64,000 nt of DNA, from contig JAEPMI010000004.1 of NCBI GenBank assembly GCA_017644045.1, forward strand, positions 454,014-518,013, given 5' to 3'. A program made the translations under genes and the position numbers. The notes beneath the pieces were generated by a model. The model was given only the letters and a program-made list of their open reading frames with translations. It was not told the DNA's origin and ran no database searches. This DNA is from Deltaproteobacteria bacterium. Its GTDB lineage: Bacteria; Myxococcota_A; Polyangia; Polyangiales; Houyiibacteriaceae. Position 1 is the stretch's first letter; each line of letters opens with the position of its first letter. Of the stretch, positions 29,465 to 39,016 are shown in pieces.

Positions 29465-30063
29465 GCTCCACCTCCCGCGGCGAGCCGCGCGACGAGCGCT
29501 GCGACGTCGTCGGCTTCCTGAGCCCAGCCCCAGACCTCCTCGGCGATCTCTGCCGCCACCAGGAGGAAGGAACCGTCGGCCACCGGGACGCACGCCGCGT
29601 CGGCGCCGCCGAGCGTGCTCATCAAGCCGCCGAGCAGCGCGGACACCGCGAGCCCGTGTTCGTCGTGCTGGGGGGCACCGTGCAGTCGCATCGCCAGCGC
29701 ATCGCCCCAGCGCTGCACCTCGAGGCGGCCCCAGCCGAAGACGGCGAGGAGGCCGGCGACCGCGTCGAAGACCGACGAAGGCGACGCGGCGGCGTGGTCA
29801 CCGACCGCGGCCTGCACTCGCTCTCCGAGCGCGCTCCCGAGCTCGCGGAGGGCGGTGAGGTCACCGCTCTGGACCGCCGACTGCACCAGTGGGGTGAACA
29901 CCGCTTCGGTGAGCACCACCACTCGCTCGCCGCCACGATCTTTCACCGATCCGGCGGCCAGATCGAACTCGTAGAAGTTACCGGCGTCGAAAGCGGGTGA
30001 CCCCGTCCCCGAACCGCTCGTTCCTGAACCCGATGCCGTCGTCACGTCTGCCTTTCGAGCCAT
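29461..30063 (-). CDS. hypothetical cytoplasmic protein, probable sensor-like fold
   Basis: 200 aa from ATG 30063. After a Gly/Ser/Thr-rich lead (residues 8-24) comes a compact alpha/beta domain: FYEFDLAAGSVKDRGGERVVVL, EAVFTPLVQSAVQSGDLTALRELGSALGERV, a long middle helix and VSALLGGLMSTLGG. No signal or membrane segment. I do not recognise the family. It forms a coupled unit with the Pro/Ala protein and coaX, and is divergent from a lipoprotein gene across 47 bp that carry a perfect GGCACT dyad. Confidence 0.65.
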   Translation of the reverse strand: MARKADVTTASGSGTSGSGTGSPAFDAGNFYEFDLAAGSVKDRGGERVVVLTEAVFTPLVQSAVQSGDLTALRELGSALGERVQAAVGDHAAASPSSVFDAVAGLLAVFGWGRLEVQRWGDALAMRLHGAPQHDEHGLAVSALLGGLMSTLGGADAACVPVADGSFLLVAAEIAEEVWGWAQEADDVAALVARLAAGGGA

Positions 30064-30077
30064 GGCACTGGAGTGCC
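30064..30077. promoter_or_regulatory. perfect GGCACT-GG-AGTGCC dyad
   Basis: A 14-bp inverted repeat immediately upstream of the ATG at 30063, inside the 47-bp gap between two divergent genes. It occupies the ribosome-site position of the leftward gene, so it could be an operator or RNA hairpin affecting initiation. Confidence 0.35.
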
Positions 30078-30110
30078 GCGACCAGGAAAACGTGTAGATG
30101 TTTCGGGAGG

Positions 30111-31574
30111 ATGGTGTCAAATCCTTCGCTAGTGACTCCGTCGCGCGTCCTCGCTCTCCTCGCCATGCTCCTCCTGGGGTGCGGGACGGGAGAGGATGCC
30201 CCCAACGGGGACATGGGCGCCGAGAGCGAGGAGGTGGACGACACCCCGCGAAACTCGGTGATGCCGGGGCTCGACGGAGTCGCCGACGCCCTCGTGGCCC
30301 TGACCGCCCGCCGCTGGGAAGGGCCCCGGGTGCCGTGGCCCGAGGAGACCGAGCGCCCTCCGAGCGTCGTGTCGGTGCGCTCGGCGCGCATGCCCCTCGC
30401 CGTCCACGGCGACGCCTCGCCCGAGCGACTCGAGGCCATCCTCGACGCCTTCGAGGGGGTCGCGGCCTACGTTCATGCCGGCGGGTTCCCCCTGCCCTTC
30501 CCCGATGGCTCGCTCGGCGGCGGACCGGCCTTCGATCTCTACCTGGCGCCGACCGACCGCCTCGCGACCGCCGCACCGGACCGACCGCTCGGCTGGAGCT
30601 TCCTCGATGGGGTCAGCGCCCACGCCATCCTCGACCCCGGGGTGCCCACGGACGATCTCGAGCCGTGCATCGCCCAGGCGTACGGCGAGGCGATCGCGTT
30701 GGAGCAGGATCCGGCCGAGGCGCCCGCCTGGCATCGCGCGCTGGGGGCGTTCCTGGCGTGGCAGTACACGGGCCGCCTGGGATGTGCGGACGCGCTCGAT
30801 CGACAGCAGAGCGACGCAGGGCTGCCCTGGATCGGCCATGGCGACCTGACCAGCGCCGACCATGGTGCGGGTGGTGGGCTGCTGCTCGCGATGATCTCTC
30901 AGCGGCACGACGGTGGCGACGGTGCCTTCGTGCGCGAGCTCTATCAGCTGGCGCGTCAGCGCACCTGGGAAGGCAGCGAGCTCCGCGGGGCGCCCGACCT
31001 CTGGCAGGCGCTCGAGCGCTCGGTCGAGCTCGGCGGTGATCGCTTCGAGTCGATGATGGAGGACTTCTCCGTGGTGCGCGGCTTCCTCGGACCACGCGAC
31101 GCGCACTCGCCGATGCAGGCGCTCCGCGGGCTCGGTCCCGGCGCGGCCGCGCCGCTGGTGTTCGAGGTCGCGCTCGAGGACATGCCCCATCACACCGTCG
31201 CGGGTCCGGAGCTTCAGACCTTCGGGACGGTCTTCGCGCTGGTCGACGTGCGAGGCGCACCCGCGCAGAGCCGCCTGCGGGTGTGGCTCCGCGGCGAGTA
31301 CGGAGTCGAGTGGGGCCTCACCGGGTCACGGCTCGCGGCGGACGGTCGCGAGCTCGCGCGGCTCAGCGCGCCGCCGCGCCGGCAGGACCGGCGCAGCTAT
31401 CTGCCGGTGGAGCTGACGCCCGACACCACCCACGTATTGGTCGGCATCACGAACCTCTCCCACCGGCTCCCGGACGACGACGAGCCCGACCCGAACGGCC
31501 GAGGCTTCCGCCTGATCTTCGACGTGGTCGGCGAGGGTGAAGACGAGCGCCCGGTCTCGACCGAGCTCGATTAG
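30111..31574 (+). CDS. lipoprotein, unknown
   Basis: 487 aa. Signal LALLAMLLLGCGTG gives a lipobox with Cys at about residue 24. The ATG at 30111 directly abuts GGGAGG, so a GTG at 30132 that begins closer to the signal is a real alternative. The mature protein contains PFPDGSLGGGPAFDLYLAPTD, an IAQAYGEAIALEQDPAEAPAWH helix and a C-terminal beta region (FALVDVRGAPAQSRLRVWLRGEYGVEW). No family recognised. Convergent with pcnB. Confidence 0.65.
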   Translation: MVSNPSLVTPSRVLALLAMLLLGCGTGEDAPNGDMGAESEEVDDTPRNSVMPGLDGVADALVALTARRWEGPRVPWPEETERPPSVVSVRSARMPLAVHGDASPERLEAILDAFEGVAAYVHAGGFPLPFPDGSLGGGPAFDLYLAPTDRLATAAPDRPLGWSFLDGVSAHAILDPGVPTDDLEPCIAQAYGEAIALEQDPAEAPAWHRALGAFLAWQYTGRLGCADALDRQQSDAGLPWIGHGDLTSADHGAGGGLLLAMISQRHDGGDGAFVRELYQLARQRTWEGSELRGAPDLWQALERSVELGGDRFESMMEDFSVVRGFLGPRDAHSPMQALRGLGPGAAAPLVFEVALEDMPHHTVAGPELQTFGTVFALVDVRGAPAQSRLRVWLRGEYGVEWGLTGSRLAADGRELARLSAPPRRQDRRSYLPVELTPDTTHVLVGITNLSHRLPDDDEPDPNGRGFRLIFDVVGEGEDERPVSTELD

Positions 31575-31576
31575 AC

Positions 31577-32992
31577 CTAGCCTTTGCCGCCGCGACGGCG
31601 ACGGCGACGGCGACGGCGCCGAGGCTTCGCCTCGCTGACCGACTGCGGGTCGACCGCCCACTCGGGCACGTCCTCGCCCCGCGCTTCCTGGTCGAGCGCG
31701 AAGAGCGTCGCCGCCTCGACGAAATAGTCACGGCGAACGAGCGAGCCCAGCTTGCCCTGCCGAAGGCGCCGCTGGGACGTCACGATGAGTCGCACGCGCT
31801 CCTTGATCCGACGCGGGAGCGCGAGCCGGAACGCCGCGTCCTCCATGATCTCGTCGTAGAGCGCCGACGGGTCGCGAGCGCCCTCGAGGAGCTCCTCGAG
31901 CGGCCCGAGCAGGAGCGCCGTGATGAGCACCGCGTCGCTCGGGAGCTTCCCTTCCGCGTGACGCCGGTCGATCGCCATCAAGCGACCCCAGGTCCGGCTC
32001 GTGCCGGGCGCGTCGTCGTCGAAGAAGCTCGCCACCTCGGGGAGCAGCTCGGCGAGCACGCCGAGGTCCCACGCGAGGTAGATCGAGCGGTGCGCGGCGC
32101 CGCCGCGCATCAGCCGAAGGAGCTCTTCGAGCAGGCGCGGCCGAGCGGCCCGCCCGAGCTCTCCCCGGTACTCCACGAGCGCGTCGTAGACGTCGGGGTC
32201 GATGCCCATGTCGATGCGGGCGGAGAACTTGATCGCGCGCAGGATCCGCACCGGGTCTTCACGAAAACGAACGTCCGGGTCGCCGATGGTGCGGACCACC
32301 TTGCGGCGCAGGTCCGGCATCCCGCCGACGTAGTCGATGACCTCTCCGCGCTCGAGATCGAAGAAGAGCCCGTTGATCGTGAAATCGCGCCGAACCGCGT
32401 CCTCGTGCGGATGACCGAAGACGTTGTCGTTGCGGATGAGCAGGTCGTCCTCCTCCTCCGTCTGCGAGCGGAGGGGCGCCAGCTTCACCGGCGGCTCGAG
32501 GTCCTCCCGAACGCCCTCGGGGGGCTCGGGGTAGTGGCGCGCGTGGAAGCGCTGCGAGGGGTCGCGGCGGAAGGTCGCGACCTCGATGACCTTCCCTCCA
32601 CCGAAGAGGATGTGCGCGAGTCGGAAGCGTCGGCCGATGATCCGGCAGTTCCGGAAGAGGCGGCGAACCTCCTGGGGCTTGGCGCTCGTCGCGACGTCGA
32701 AGTCCTTCGGCGCGCGGTCGAGGAGCAGGTCCCGGACGCCTCCGCCGACGAGGTAGGCGCGGTGGCCGTAGCGCGTCAGCCGCCGGATGACCTTCACCGC
32801 GTCCTTGTCGAGGTTCTTCGAGTCCAGCTCGACCGGATACACCGCGGGCGGAGGGCCAGGTAGGTCCAGCTCTTCTTCGGGGACCTCGTCGTCGTCCGGG
32901 GTGCTCTCCACAGGCACTGGCTTAGCAACCACGGCCGCGCGTGGCAAGGACGGAGGCGCTGCCGCGAGGGCCGCAATGCTACGAAATTTCAC
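31577..32992 (-). CDS. pcnB: poly(A) polymerase I with poly-Arg tail
   Basis: Adds 3' poly(A) to RNA and promotes decay. About 471 aa from GTG 32992 (start uncertain; GTG 32932 possible). The nucleotidyltransferase site is intact: YLVGGGVRDLLLDRAPKDFDVATSA, then RRDFTINGLFFDLERGEVIDYVGG and RFREDPVRILRAIKFSARI. An extra N-terminus of about 60 residues is Pro/Glu-rich. The C-terminus ends with ten consecutive Arg then GGKG, a natural RNA-binding tail. Related CCA-adding enzymes share the motifs, but length and the tail favour PcnB. Divergent from nagZ. Confidence 0.9.
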   Translation of the reverse strand: MKFRSIAALAAAPPSLPRAAVVAKPVPVESTPDDDEVPEEELDLPGPPPAVYPVELDSKNLDKDAVKVIRRLTRYGHRAYLVGGGVRDLLLDRAPKDFDVATSAKPQEVRRLFRNCRIIGRRFRLAHILFGGGKVIEVATFRRDPSQRFHARHYPEPPEGVREDLEPPVKLAPLRSQTEEEDDLLIRNDNVFGHPHEDAVRRDFTINGLFFDLERGEVIDYVGGMPDLRRKVVRTIGDPDVRFREDPVRILRAIKFSARIDMGIDPDVYDALVEYRGELGRAARPRLLEELLRLMRGGAAHRSIYLAWDLGVLAELLPEVASFFDDDAPGTSRTWGRLMAIDRRHAEGKLPSDAVLITALLLGPLEELLEGARDPSALYDEIMEDAAFRLALPRRIKERVRLIVTSQRRLRQGKLGSLVRRDYFVEAATLFALDQEARGEDVPEWAVDPQSVSEAKPRRRRRRRRRRGGKG

Positions 32993-33054
32993 ACGTTTTT
33001 CGCATTGTGCGCGACAGATGGGCGCAGTCGTTATGCTCCCGGGGTGAGGCGGCG

Positions 33055-34110
33055 ATGACCAAGCTCGATCCCGGACAGGCGCTGGTGATCGGTTTCGGCG
33101 GAACGGACGTGCCACCCGTGATCCGGGAGGCCCTGGCCGCCGGCCAGCTCGGTGGGCTCATTCTCTTCAAGCGGAACATCGAGAGCGCCGCCCAGGTCCA
33201 CGAGCTCTGTTCGAGCCTCGAGACCCCGCCCGAGCTGCCTCCGATGCTGGCGATCGACCAGGAAGGGGGCCGAGTGGCGCGGCTGAAGGAGCCGGTGCTG
33301 TGCCTCCCGCCGATGCGTGCGCTGGCGGAGAAGGCGAGCCCCGCCCAGCTCCGAGCCGTGGGAGAGACCCTCGGGCGGCAGCTGGCGGCCCTCGGCCTCA
33401 CGATGGACTTCGCGCCGATCCTCGACGTCGACTCCAACCCCGCCAACCCGGTCATCGGCGATCGGTCGTTCGGCGCGGATCCCGAGGCCGTCGTCGCGAG
33501 CGCCCTCCCCTTCGCCGAGGGCCTCCGTGCGGGCGGCGTGCTGCCCTGTGGCAAGCATTTCCCGGGACATGGCGACACCGACGTGGACAGCCACCTCGCG
33601 CTGCCGCGGCTCTCGCACGACCGGGCTCGACTGGACGCCGTCGAGCTCGCGCCCTTCCGCGCGGCCATCGCCGCCGGCATCGAGTCGCTGATGACCGCCC
33701 ACGTGCTCTTCGACGCGCTCGACCCGGAGCTGCCCGCGACCCTCTCGCGCACCGTCATCCAAGGCCTGCTCCGAGAGGAGCTGGGCTACGACGGCGTGAT
33801 CGTGTCCGACGACCTCGAGATGAAGGCGGTGGCCGACCGATGGGGCGTCGCCGACTCGGCCGTGCGGGCGATCGACGCGGGCTGCGACACGCTCCTGGTC
33901 TGCTCCGACGTCGACGCGGCCTTCGAGGCGCGAGAAGCGCTGACCGCCCGTGCGCGGGACGACGCCGCCTTCGCCACTCGTCTGGACGACGCGTGTGCCC
34001 GATCGCTCGCCATGCGCCGCGCTCGTCCGCCGGCGCCGGTCGGCACCCTGGACGACTCCGTGTTCGCGGTCGCACCGCCGCTGGCCGCGCTCTTGGAGGG
34101 CTTCGCATGA
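33055..34110 (+). CDS. nagZ: beta-N-acetylhexosaminidase (GH3)
   Basis: 351-aa cytoplasmic glycoside hydrolase family 3 enzyme. It removes N-acetylglucosamine from anhydromuropeptides during cell-wall recycling. Diagnostic motifs: DQEGGRVARL, the catalytic-loop KHFPGHGDTDVDSH with its His/Asp dyad, SLMTAHVLFDALDP and the nucleophile region VIVSDDLEMKAV. ATG 33055 has GTGAGG upstream. The stop overlaps the next gene's ATG (ATGA), coupling it to a DUF2804 protein. Confidence 0.93.
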   Translation: MTKLDPGQALVIGFGGTDVPPVIREALAAGQLGGLILFKRNIESAAQVHELCSSLETPPELPPMLAIDQEGGRVARLKEPVLCLPPMRALAEKASPAQLRAVGETLGRQLAALGLTMDFAPILDVDSNPANPVIGDRSFGADPEAVVASALPFAEGLRAGGVLPCGKHFPGHGDTDVDSHLALPRLSHDRARLDAVELAPFRAAIAAGIESLMTAHVLFDALDPELPATLSRTVIQGLLREELGYDGVIVSDDLEMKAVADRWGVADSAVRAIDAGCDTLLVCSDVDAAFEAREALTARARDDAAFATRLDDACARSLAMRRARPPAPVGTLDDSVFAVAPPLAALLEGFA

Positions 34111-35075
34111 GACTTCCCCTCGCACCGCCGGTCGCCCATCGCGGCGGCTGGCTCTTCGGTCGCTACCGGAGTCCGATCGCTCACCCGGCCTTCCCGCCGA
34201 AGCTGACCGATCGTTGGCGCCTCAAGGAGTGGCAGTACATCTCGATCGCCACCCCCGAGGTGTTCCTCGCCTTCGGGTTGGTGCAGCTCGGCTACGCCTC
34301 GAACCTCTTCCTCTACATCGTCGACGGGGTCGACCAGCGGGTGCTCGAGCTCGAGGAGACCCTGCCGGCCGGCGCCGGCCTCACGATCGCGCCGAGCTCC
34401 GTCCGGGGCACCACCGAGTGGCGTTGGGGACCGAACCACATCCGCGCCACCTACCGGGATGGCTGGGAGGTCCTGGTCGACGTGCGCTTCCCGGACGGCA
34501 CGCCGCTGACCTGCCAGGTGACGCTGGACGACATCGAGGCGCTCGCGCTCCTGCACGACCTCGGTCAGGGCCGGGCCGCGTACACCCACAAGGCCGCGGG
34601 GATGCCGGCCAGCGGCTCCGCGATGCTCGGCGACCGCGTGTTCGACCTCCACGATGGCCTCGGCGTGCTCGACTGGACCCGCTCGCGCGCGAAGCGCGAG
34701 ACCGTGTGGAAGTGGGCGAGCTTCGCGTCGCGGCAGGCCGGTCACGCGATCGGGCTCAACCTCTCGGCCGAGGTCTACGACCGCGGCGGCGTCTCCGAAG
34801 AGAACGCCTACTGGGTCGACGGAAAGGTCTTCCCGCTCGGCAAGGTTCGCTTCGAGCTCCCGCCCGAAGGTCAGCGCACCACCGACCCGTGGCATCTGGT
34901 CGGCGACCAAGTCGACCTGACCTTCCGGCCGCTCGGCGCTCGCGCCCAGCGCCTCGATCTCCGGCTCATCCAGAGCATCTTCGTCCAGCCCTACGGCGCC
35001 TTCCACGGGCGGCTGGCCGACCACGTCGTCCACGACGCGTTCGGCGTGGTCGAAGACCACGTCAGCCTCTGGTGA
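34107..35075 (+). CDS. DUF2804-family protein
   Basis: 322 aa. The N-terminal WLFGRYRSPIAHPAFPPKLTDRWRLKEWQYISIATPEVFLAFGLVQLGYASNLFLYIVD pattern (written in parts; key motifs RLKEWQY and LVQLGYASN) and the later EVYDRGGVSEENAYWVDGK match DUF2804, a beta-rich family of unknown function. Asp/His-rich C-terminus (FVQPYGAFHGRLADHVVHDAFGV) resembles lipocalin-like or carotenoid-hydratase-like sheets. No signal peptide. Translationally coupled to nagZ; the 3' end abuts the LivJ-like gene. Confidence 0.8.
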   Translation: MRLPLAPPVAHRGGWLFGRYRSPIAHPAFPPKLTDRWRLKEWQYISIATPEVFLAFGLVQLGYASNLFLYIVDGVDQRVLELEETLPAGAGLTIAPSSVRGTTEWRWGPNHIRATYRDGWEVLVDVRFPDGTPLTCQVTLDDIEALALLHDLGQGRAAYTHKAAGMPASGSAMLGDRVFDLHDGLGVLDWTRSRAKRETVWKWASFASRQAGHAIGLNLSAEVYDRGGVSEENAYWVDGKVFPLGKVRFELPPEGQRTTDPWHLVGDQVDLTFRPLGARAQRLDLRLIQSIFVQPYGAFHGRLADHVVHDAFGVVEDHVSLW

Positions 35076-36479
35076 TCAGGGGGCGGTGACGATCGCGCCG
35101 TCCTGGACGACCCAGACCTCGAACTCTCCGCTCAGCTCTTCCGTGCCGAGGTCGTAGTCGAGGTTCCCGCTCGCGCCCGTCACGTCGATGGGGTTGCCCG
35201 AACGAAACTCGGATTGCATCGTCAGCCACGACGACGGGGTGGTCGTCGCAATGGACGCACCGCCACCCGTGAGCTTCCGGATCCCGGTGGCGATGGACGA
35301 CGGGCCCAGGTCGGGCTCCTGCTCGATCGCCCACGACATCCCGTAGAGGCCGAGCCACGCCGCATCGAAGGCGTTCGACGTGAAGGACAGCTCCCGGACG
35401 TCCGTCGTCCCGAACCGGATGGCGTAGCGAGAGACGAAGGTCTCGAACTCTGGCGTCATCACCTGCACCGGGCGCGTCCCGCGCACCCGCGCCAAGACGG
35501 ACTCGTCGGTCACGCTCGCGGTAAAGGACGAGTTCGCTGCGGCGTCGGTCAGGAAGAACGAGCGGGTGTCGAGGGCGGTTCGGTCGCCTGCCACGTTGAT
35601 GAACGACGCGATCTGGTCGGTGTTCGAGGAGATGAAGAGCACCTCCTCGGCGGCGCTGCTGGCGACTTCCGACAAGCGCATGCTGAGCACGCCTTCGTTC
35701 TCGAACGCGTAGTCGACCACCGTGACCCCGCTCAACTCCCTGGTCACCAGCTCTGCGAGACTGTCACCATAGGGGCCGGAGGCATAGACGATCGCGAGGT
35801 TCGTGATGCCACGAGCCATGATGTCGGCGGCGATCTGTGGTGCCTGCTGTCCATCGGGAACGGCCGTGCGCCAGAGGGTCCCCGGCATGTCGTCGGTCGG
35901 GTTCTCGCTATCGATCCCGGTCAAGCGGTCGCTCGACGCCGACGGTGAGATGATCAGGACGTCGTCCACGTTCTCGTACACGGCCAGCGTCGACCCGGAC
36001 GACGGGGGCCCGACGATGAAGGCCACCTCGGCCACGTCCCGGAGCCAAGTGGCGACTGCCACGGATGCGTCGTCCTGTCCGAGCGAGTCGATCGTGGGTC
36101 GGTCGCCGTTGTCGCAGACGACGAGCCCGAACTGGCGACCATCGACCAGACCACCCTGCTCGTTCGCGTCCTGAATCGCGACCTCGACCGCGCGCGCGCG
36201 AGCCCGGTGGACCTCGTTGCCTTCGTCGATGATCGTGCCGACCAGCAGGATGTTCGGATAGCGGCCTGGGTTCTCTTCGAAGTCGCCGGGGAAGGTCGCT
36301 CGGCAGCGCTCCTGCGGCTCGAGCACCTGACAGTAGCCGTCATCACCGCACAGACTCGCGATCCCGAACGCCTCACGGCATTCGGAGTCCAGCGTGCAGT
36401 CCTCGACGTCGGTTCTGCCCAAGGTGCAGGCCGAGAAGGCGAGGCAGGCGAAGAGGGCGGCGCGAGACTCAGAACGCAC
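35076..36479 (-). CDS. branched-chain amino-acid-type substrate-binding lipoprotein
   Basis: 467 aa from GTG 36479. Signal and lipobox LFACLAFSAC. A short Cys cluster (CTLDSECREAFGIASLCGDDGYC) precedes a type-I periplasmic binding fold: NILLVGTIIDEGNEVHRARARAVEVAIQDANEQGG, VAFIVGPPSSGSTLAVYEN, NLAIVYASGPYGDSLAELV and FDAAWLGLYGMSW are typical of LivJ/receptor-family ligand binding. No ABC permease or ATPase genes are nearby, so it may be a receptor rather than a transporter component. Its start lies 11 bp inside the upstream TPR gene. Confidence 0.8.
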   Translation of the reverse strand: MRSESRAALFACLAFSACTLGRTDVEDCTLDSECREAFGIASLCGDDGYCQVLEPQERCRATFPGDFEENPGRYPNILLVGTIIDEGNEVHRARARAVEVAIQDANEQGGLVDGRQFGLVVCDNGDRPTIDSLGQDDASVAVATWLRDVAEVAFIVGPPSSGSTLAVYENVDDVLIISPSASSDRLTGIDSENPTDDMPGTLWRTAVPDGQQAPQIAADIMARGITNLAIVYASGPYGDSLAELVTRELSGVTVVDYAFENEGVLSMRLSEVASSAAEEVLFISSNTDQIASFINVAGDRTALDTRSFFLTDAAANSSFTASVTDESVLARVRGTRPVQVMTPEFETFVSRYAIRFGTTDVRELSFTSNAFDAAWLGLYGMSWAIEQEPDLGPSSIATGIRKLTGGGASIATTTPSSWLTMQSEFRSGNPIDVTGASGNLDYDLGTEELSGEFEVWVVQDGAIVTAP

Positions 36480-37299
36480 CGGACACCTGCATTCCGCCGC
36501 CCTGCGGTCCGAGCCACGCATCGAGCTGCGGCTCGAGCTCCCCGTCGGTCTCGTCGTCGTCTTCCGGATCGTCACGAAGGAAGAGGTAGATGCCCACCCC
36601 GATCGCGATGGCACCGGCGACGAAGAGCCCGTCGGCGCTGATGGCCGCGCGCCGTTCCCGCTTCACCTGCGACTCGAGGTCGGTCGGACAGAAGGTCCCA
36701 GAGTCGGTCGTGGAGCACCCCTCGTCCAGCTCGCTCCCCGCATTCCGCGCGAGCATGGCGAGCCCGATGCCGCCGCCGAGCAGCAGCGCGCCCCCGAGCG
36801 TCGTCACCAACGCGGGCACGTTCATCGGCTCGTCGGGCTGCGGATTGCCGCCCTGCAGGCGGAGGCGCTCCTCTTCGAGGCGGCGTCGCTCCTCGATCCG
36901 CTCGATCCGATCACGCAGGCTCTCGATGCGAGTTCGCAGTCGCGGTCGCTCCTCGTCGGTGCTGTCCGGGAGGTAGGCCTCGAGCTTCAGCAGCGCCTGC
37001 TCGAAGTCACCCGAGCGCTCGTGGACGTTGGCCATGTTGTAGAGCAGCAGGGCACGACCGGAGAGCTCGTACGATTCCTCGAACGCGGCCAGCGCCTCGG
37101 CATAGCGGCCCTGCATGTAGAGGTCGTCACCGAGCAAGAAGAGTCGCCGCGCCTGCTCCTCGTTCTCGCCGAGCGGCTCCCCCTCGGGCTCGGTCGTCTC
37201 GCTTTCCGCTTCGGGCTCGCCGCACGGGGGCTGCTGCGCGACCCCATGGGATGCGCACAGAACGGCGAAGAGAACAGCGAGTGCGGCGAGGCGGGCCAC
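36469..37299 (-). CDS. exported TPR protein with C-terminal membrane segments
   Basis: 276 aa from GTG 37299. Signal ARLAALAVLFAVLCASHGVAQ. TPR units (ARRLFLLGDDLYMQGRYAEALAAF and ALLLYNMANVHERSGDFEQALLKL), an Arg/Glu coiled coil (RIESLRDRIERIEERRRLEEE), a hydrophobic stretch (VTTLGGALLLGGGIGLAML), a Cys-containing loop (CSTTDSGTFC), a second helix and an acidic tail ending MQVSGAF. Same order as the 18033 protein. Both are followed by an overlapping lipoprotein gene, so the pair looks like a repeated two-component envelope module. Confidence 0.75.
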   Translation of the reverse strand: MARLAALAVLFAVLCASHGVAQQPPCGEPEAESETTEPEGEPLGENEEQARRLFLLGDDLYMQGRYAEALAAFEESYELSGRALLLYNMANVHERSGDFEQALLKLEAYLPDSTDEERPRLRTRIESLRDRIERIEERRRLEEERLRLQGGNPQPDEPMNVPALVTTLGGALLLGGGIGLAMLARNAGSELDEGCSTTDSGTFCPTDLESQVKRERRAAISADGLFVAGAIAIGVGIYLFLRDDPEDDDETDGELEPQLDAWLGPQGGGMQVSGAF

Positions 37300-37338
37300 C
37301 GCGAGATTCTACCCGATCCAGGGACCGTTGCGCGCGCG

Positions 37339-38925
37339 CTAACGCGCCCAGGGGTCGCGATTCTCGCTCTGGCGAGTCATCGAGCTCGTCATCGTCGTGG
37401 TGGAGGTGTCCATGGTCGGCTCGGTCTCCATGGCGGTCTCCACCTCCATGGCCGCCTCCATCGGAGCGTCCATGGTCGCCCGCCGGGTCCGGCGGCGACG
37501 AGTGTCTTGCGGCTCGGGATCGAGGTTGACCGTGATCGCCTGCTGGCCGCCGGTGATCGTCACGTTCCGGGTTTCGTACCCATCGGCGCTGATCGCGATC
37601 TCCCAGCTCTCACCCCGCGGCACCACCAGCGCGGAGGGCGCGTCGCCGAGGTCTCGACCGTCGCGGCTGAGGTGAGCCCCCGCCGGAACGGTATCGATCT
37701 GCACCCGGGTGATCTCCGTTGCCCCCGGCTCCTCCGTCGGCTCCTCGGGGACGACCTCCTCGGCGGGCGGGTCCTCGGAGACCTCCGGCGGCGCCGCCAC
37801 CTCGGGTGGCGGGGGTTCGTCACGGCCCCGGACCCAAGCGACCGCCCCTGCCGCGAGCAGACCTCCCGCGACCAGCGCGGCGATGAGGACGTTCCGCTGC
37901 TTCGACTTCACGATGCCCGGCTCGATCTCGGTCGAGCCGGTGGGGTCCACGGCCGCGCTCGTCGGATCGACCGGCGCGGGCTTGCCGGTATCGAACGCGG
38001 CGATCTCACCGGAACCGCTCGGCATGCTCGACGGTAGGGTCCCGGTCGTCTCGCCGGAGAAGGAGAGCGCGCGCGCCAGCCCCTCCATGCTCGCGAAGCG
38101 CTCCGCTGGATCCTTGGAGAGACAGCGCATCACGATGTCCTCGAGCTCTTGGGTGACCTCGAGGTCCGGTGCGACCTCCGCGAAGGGTGGCACCGCCACG
38201 TTCATGTGCGCGGCCAGGAGCACGAACTTCGAGTCGGAGTCGAAGGGCGGGCGACCGGTGAGCATGTGATAGAGCGTCGCGCCGAGGCCGTAGATGTCGG
38301 CGGCGGGACCGACCTCGTCGTTCGCGATCTGCTCGGGCGCCATGTAGCGGGGTGTGCCCAGGAGGGCCCCCGACTGGGTGAGCTTGGTGTCGTCGGCCTT
38401 CACCAGGCCGAAGTCGATCACCTTCACGTAGTCCGGATCGGCGCCGCGCCGTCCGAGAATGGCGTTCGAGGGCTTCAGATCTCGGTGGACCAGCCCCTGT
38501 TCGTGCGCTTCGGCTAGGGAGCCGGCGATCTGGAGGGCGATGTGGACCGCCCGCTTCGGCGGAAGGGAGCCCTGCTCTTCGAGGATCGCGTCGAGGGTGG
38601 TCCCCTCGAGCATCTCCATCACGATGTAGAAGACGTCCTCCGCCTCGGCGCGGCCGTAGTCGTAGACCACCACCGTATTCGGATGCTTCAGCTTCGCGAG
38701 GGATGCCGCCTCGAGGAAGAAGCGCCGCTCGAAGTCCGCGCGAGCGGCCTTCCCATCGAGCTGCTCCATGTCGAGCACCTTGATGGCGACCTCGCGCTGC
38801 AGCGACCGCTGCATCCCGCGATACACGCGGCCCATACCACCGCGAGCGAGCAGCTCGATCAGCTCGTACTGTTCGTCCAGGACGATCCCGACGAAGGGGT
38901 CCCGGCGCTGAGGAGAGGCAGTCAT
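37339..38925 (-). CDS. Ser/Thr protein kinase with PEGA domain
   Basis: 528 aa. Kinase domain (about 18-285) with LARGGMGRVYRG, catalytic Lys49 in VAIKVL, HRDLKPSN, DFGLVK and GTPRYMAPEQ. One transmembrane helix (about 350-370, LIAALVAGGLLAAGAVAWV), then an extracytoplasmic PEGA domain (VQIDTVPAGAHLSRDGRDLGD). A Met/Thr/Glu-rich tail (METAMETEPTMDTSTTTMTS) is unusual. ATG 38925 begins just before the fold. Divergent from xth. A PEGA kinase next to the TPR/LivJ-like genes may belong to the same signalling unit. Confidence 0.88.
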   Translation of the reverse strand: MTASPQRRDPFVGIVLDEQYELIELLARGGMGRVYRGMQRSLQREVAIKVLDMEQLDGKAARADFERRFFLEAASLAKLKHPNTVVVYDYGRAEAEDVFYIVMEMLEGTTLDAILEEQGSLPPKRAVHIALQIAGSLAEAHEQGLVHRDLKPSNAILGRRGADPDYVKVIDFGLVKADDTKLTQSGALLGTPRYMAPEQIANDEVGPAADIYGLGATLYHMLTGRPPFDSDSKFVLLAAHMNVAVPPFAEVAPDLEVTQELEDIVMRCLSKDPAERFASMEGLARALSFSGETTGTLPSSMPSGSGEIAAFDTGKPAPVDPTSAAVDPTGSTEIEPGIVKSKQRNVLIAALVAGGLLAAGAVAWVRGRDEPPPPEVAAPPEVSEDPPAEEVVPEEPTEEPGATEITRVQIDTVPAGAHLSRDGRDLGDAPSALVVPRGESWEIAISADGYETRNVTITGGQQAITVNLDPEPQDTRRRRTRRATMDAPMEAAMEVETAMETEPTMDTSTTTMTSSMTRQSENRDPWAR

Positions 38926-39016
38926 CTGCGGGTCGAACCGTACAGTGTAAACGCAAGCATACCCCATCCTTGGGAAATGGCTCGACCCTCGTGTCGTCCG
39001 CGCTATCAAAGGCCCC

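Noticed and set aside
35076-36479. Complete branched-chain amino acid ABC transporter
   Set aside because: Only the binding protein is present; no permease or ATPase genes adjoin it.
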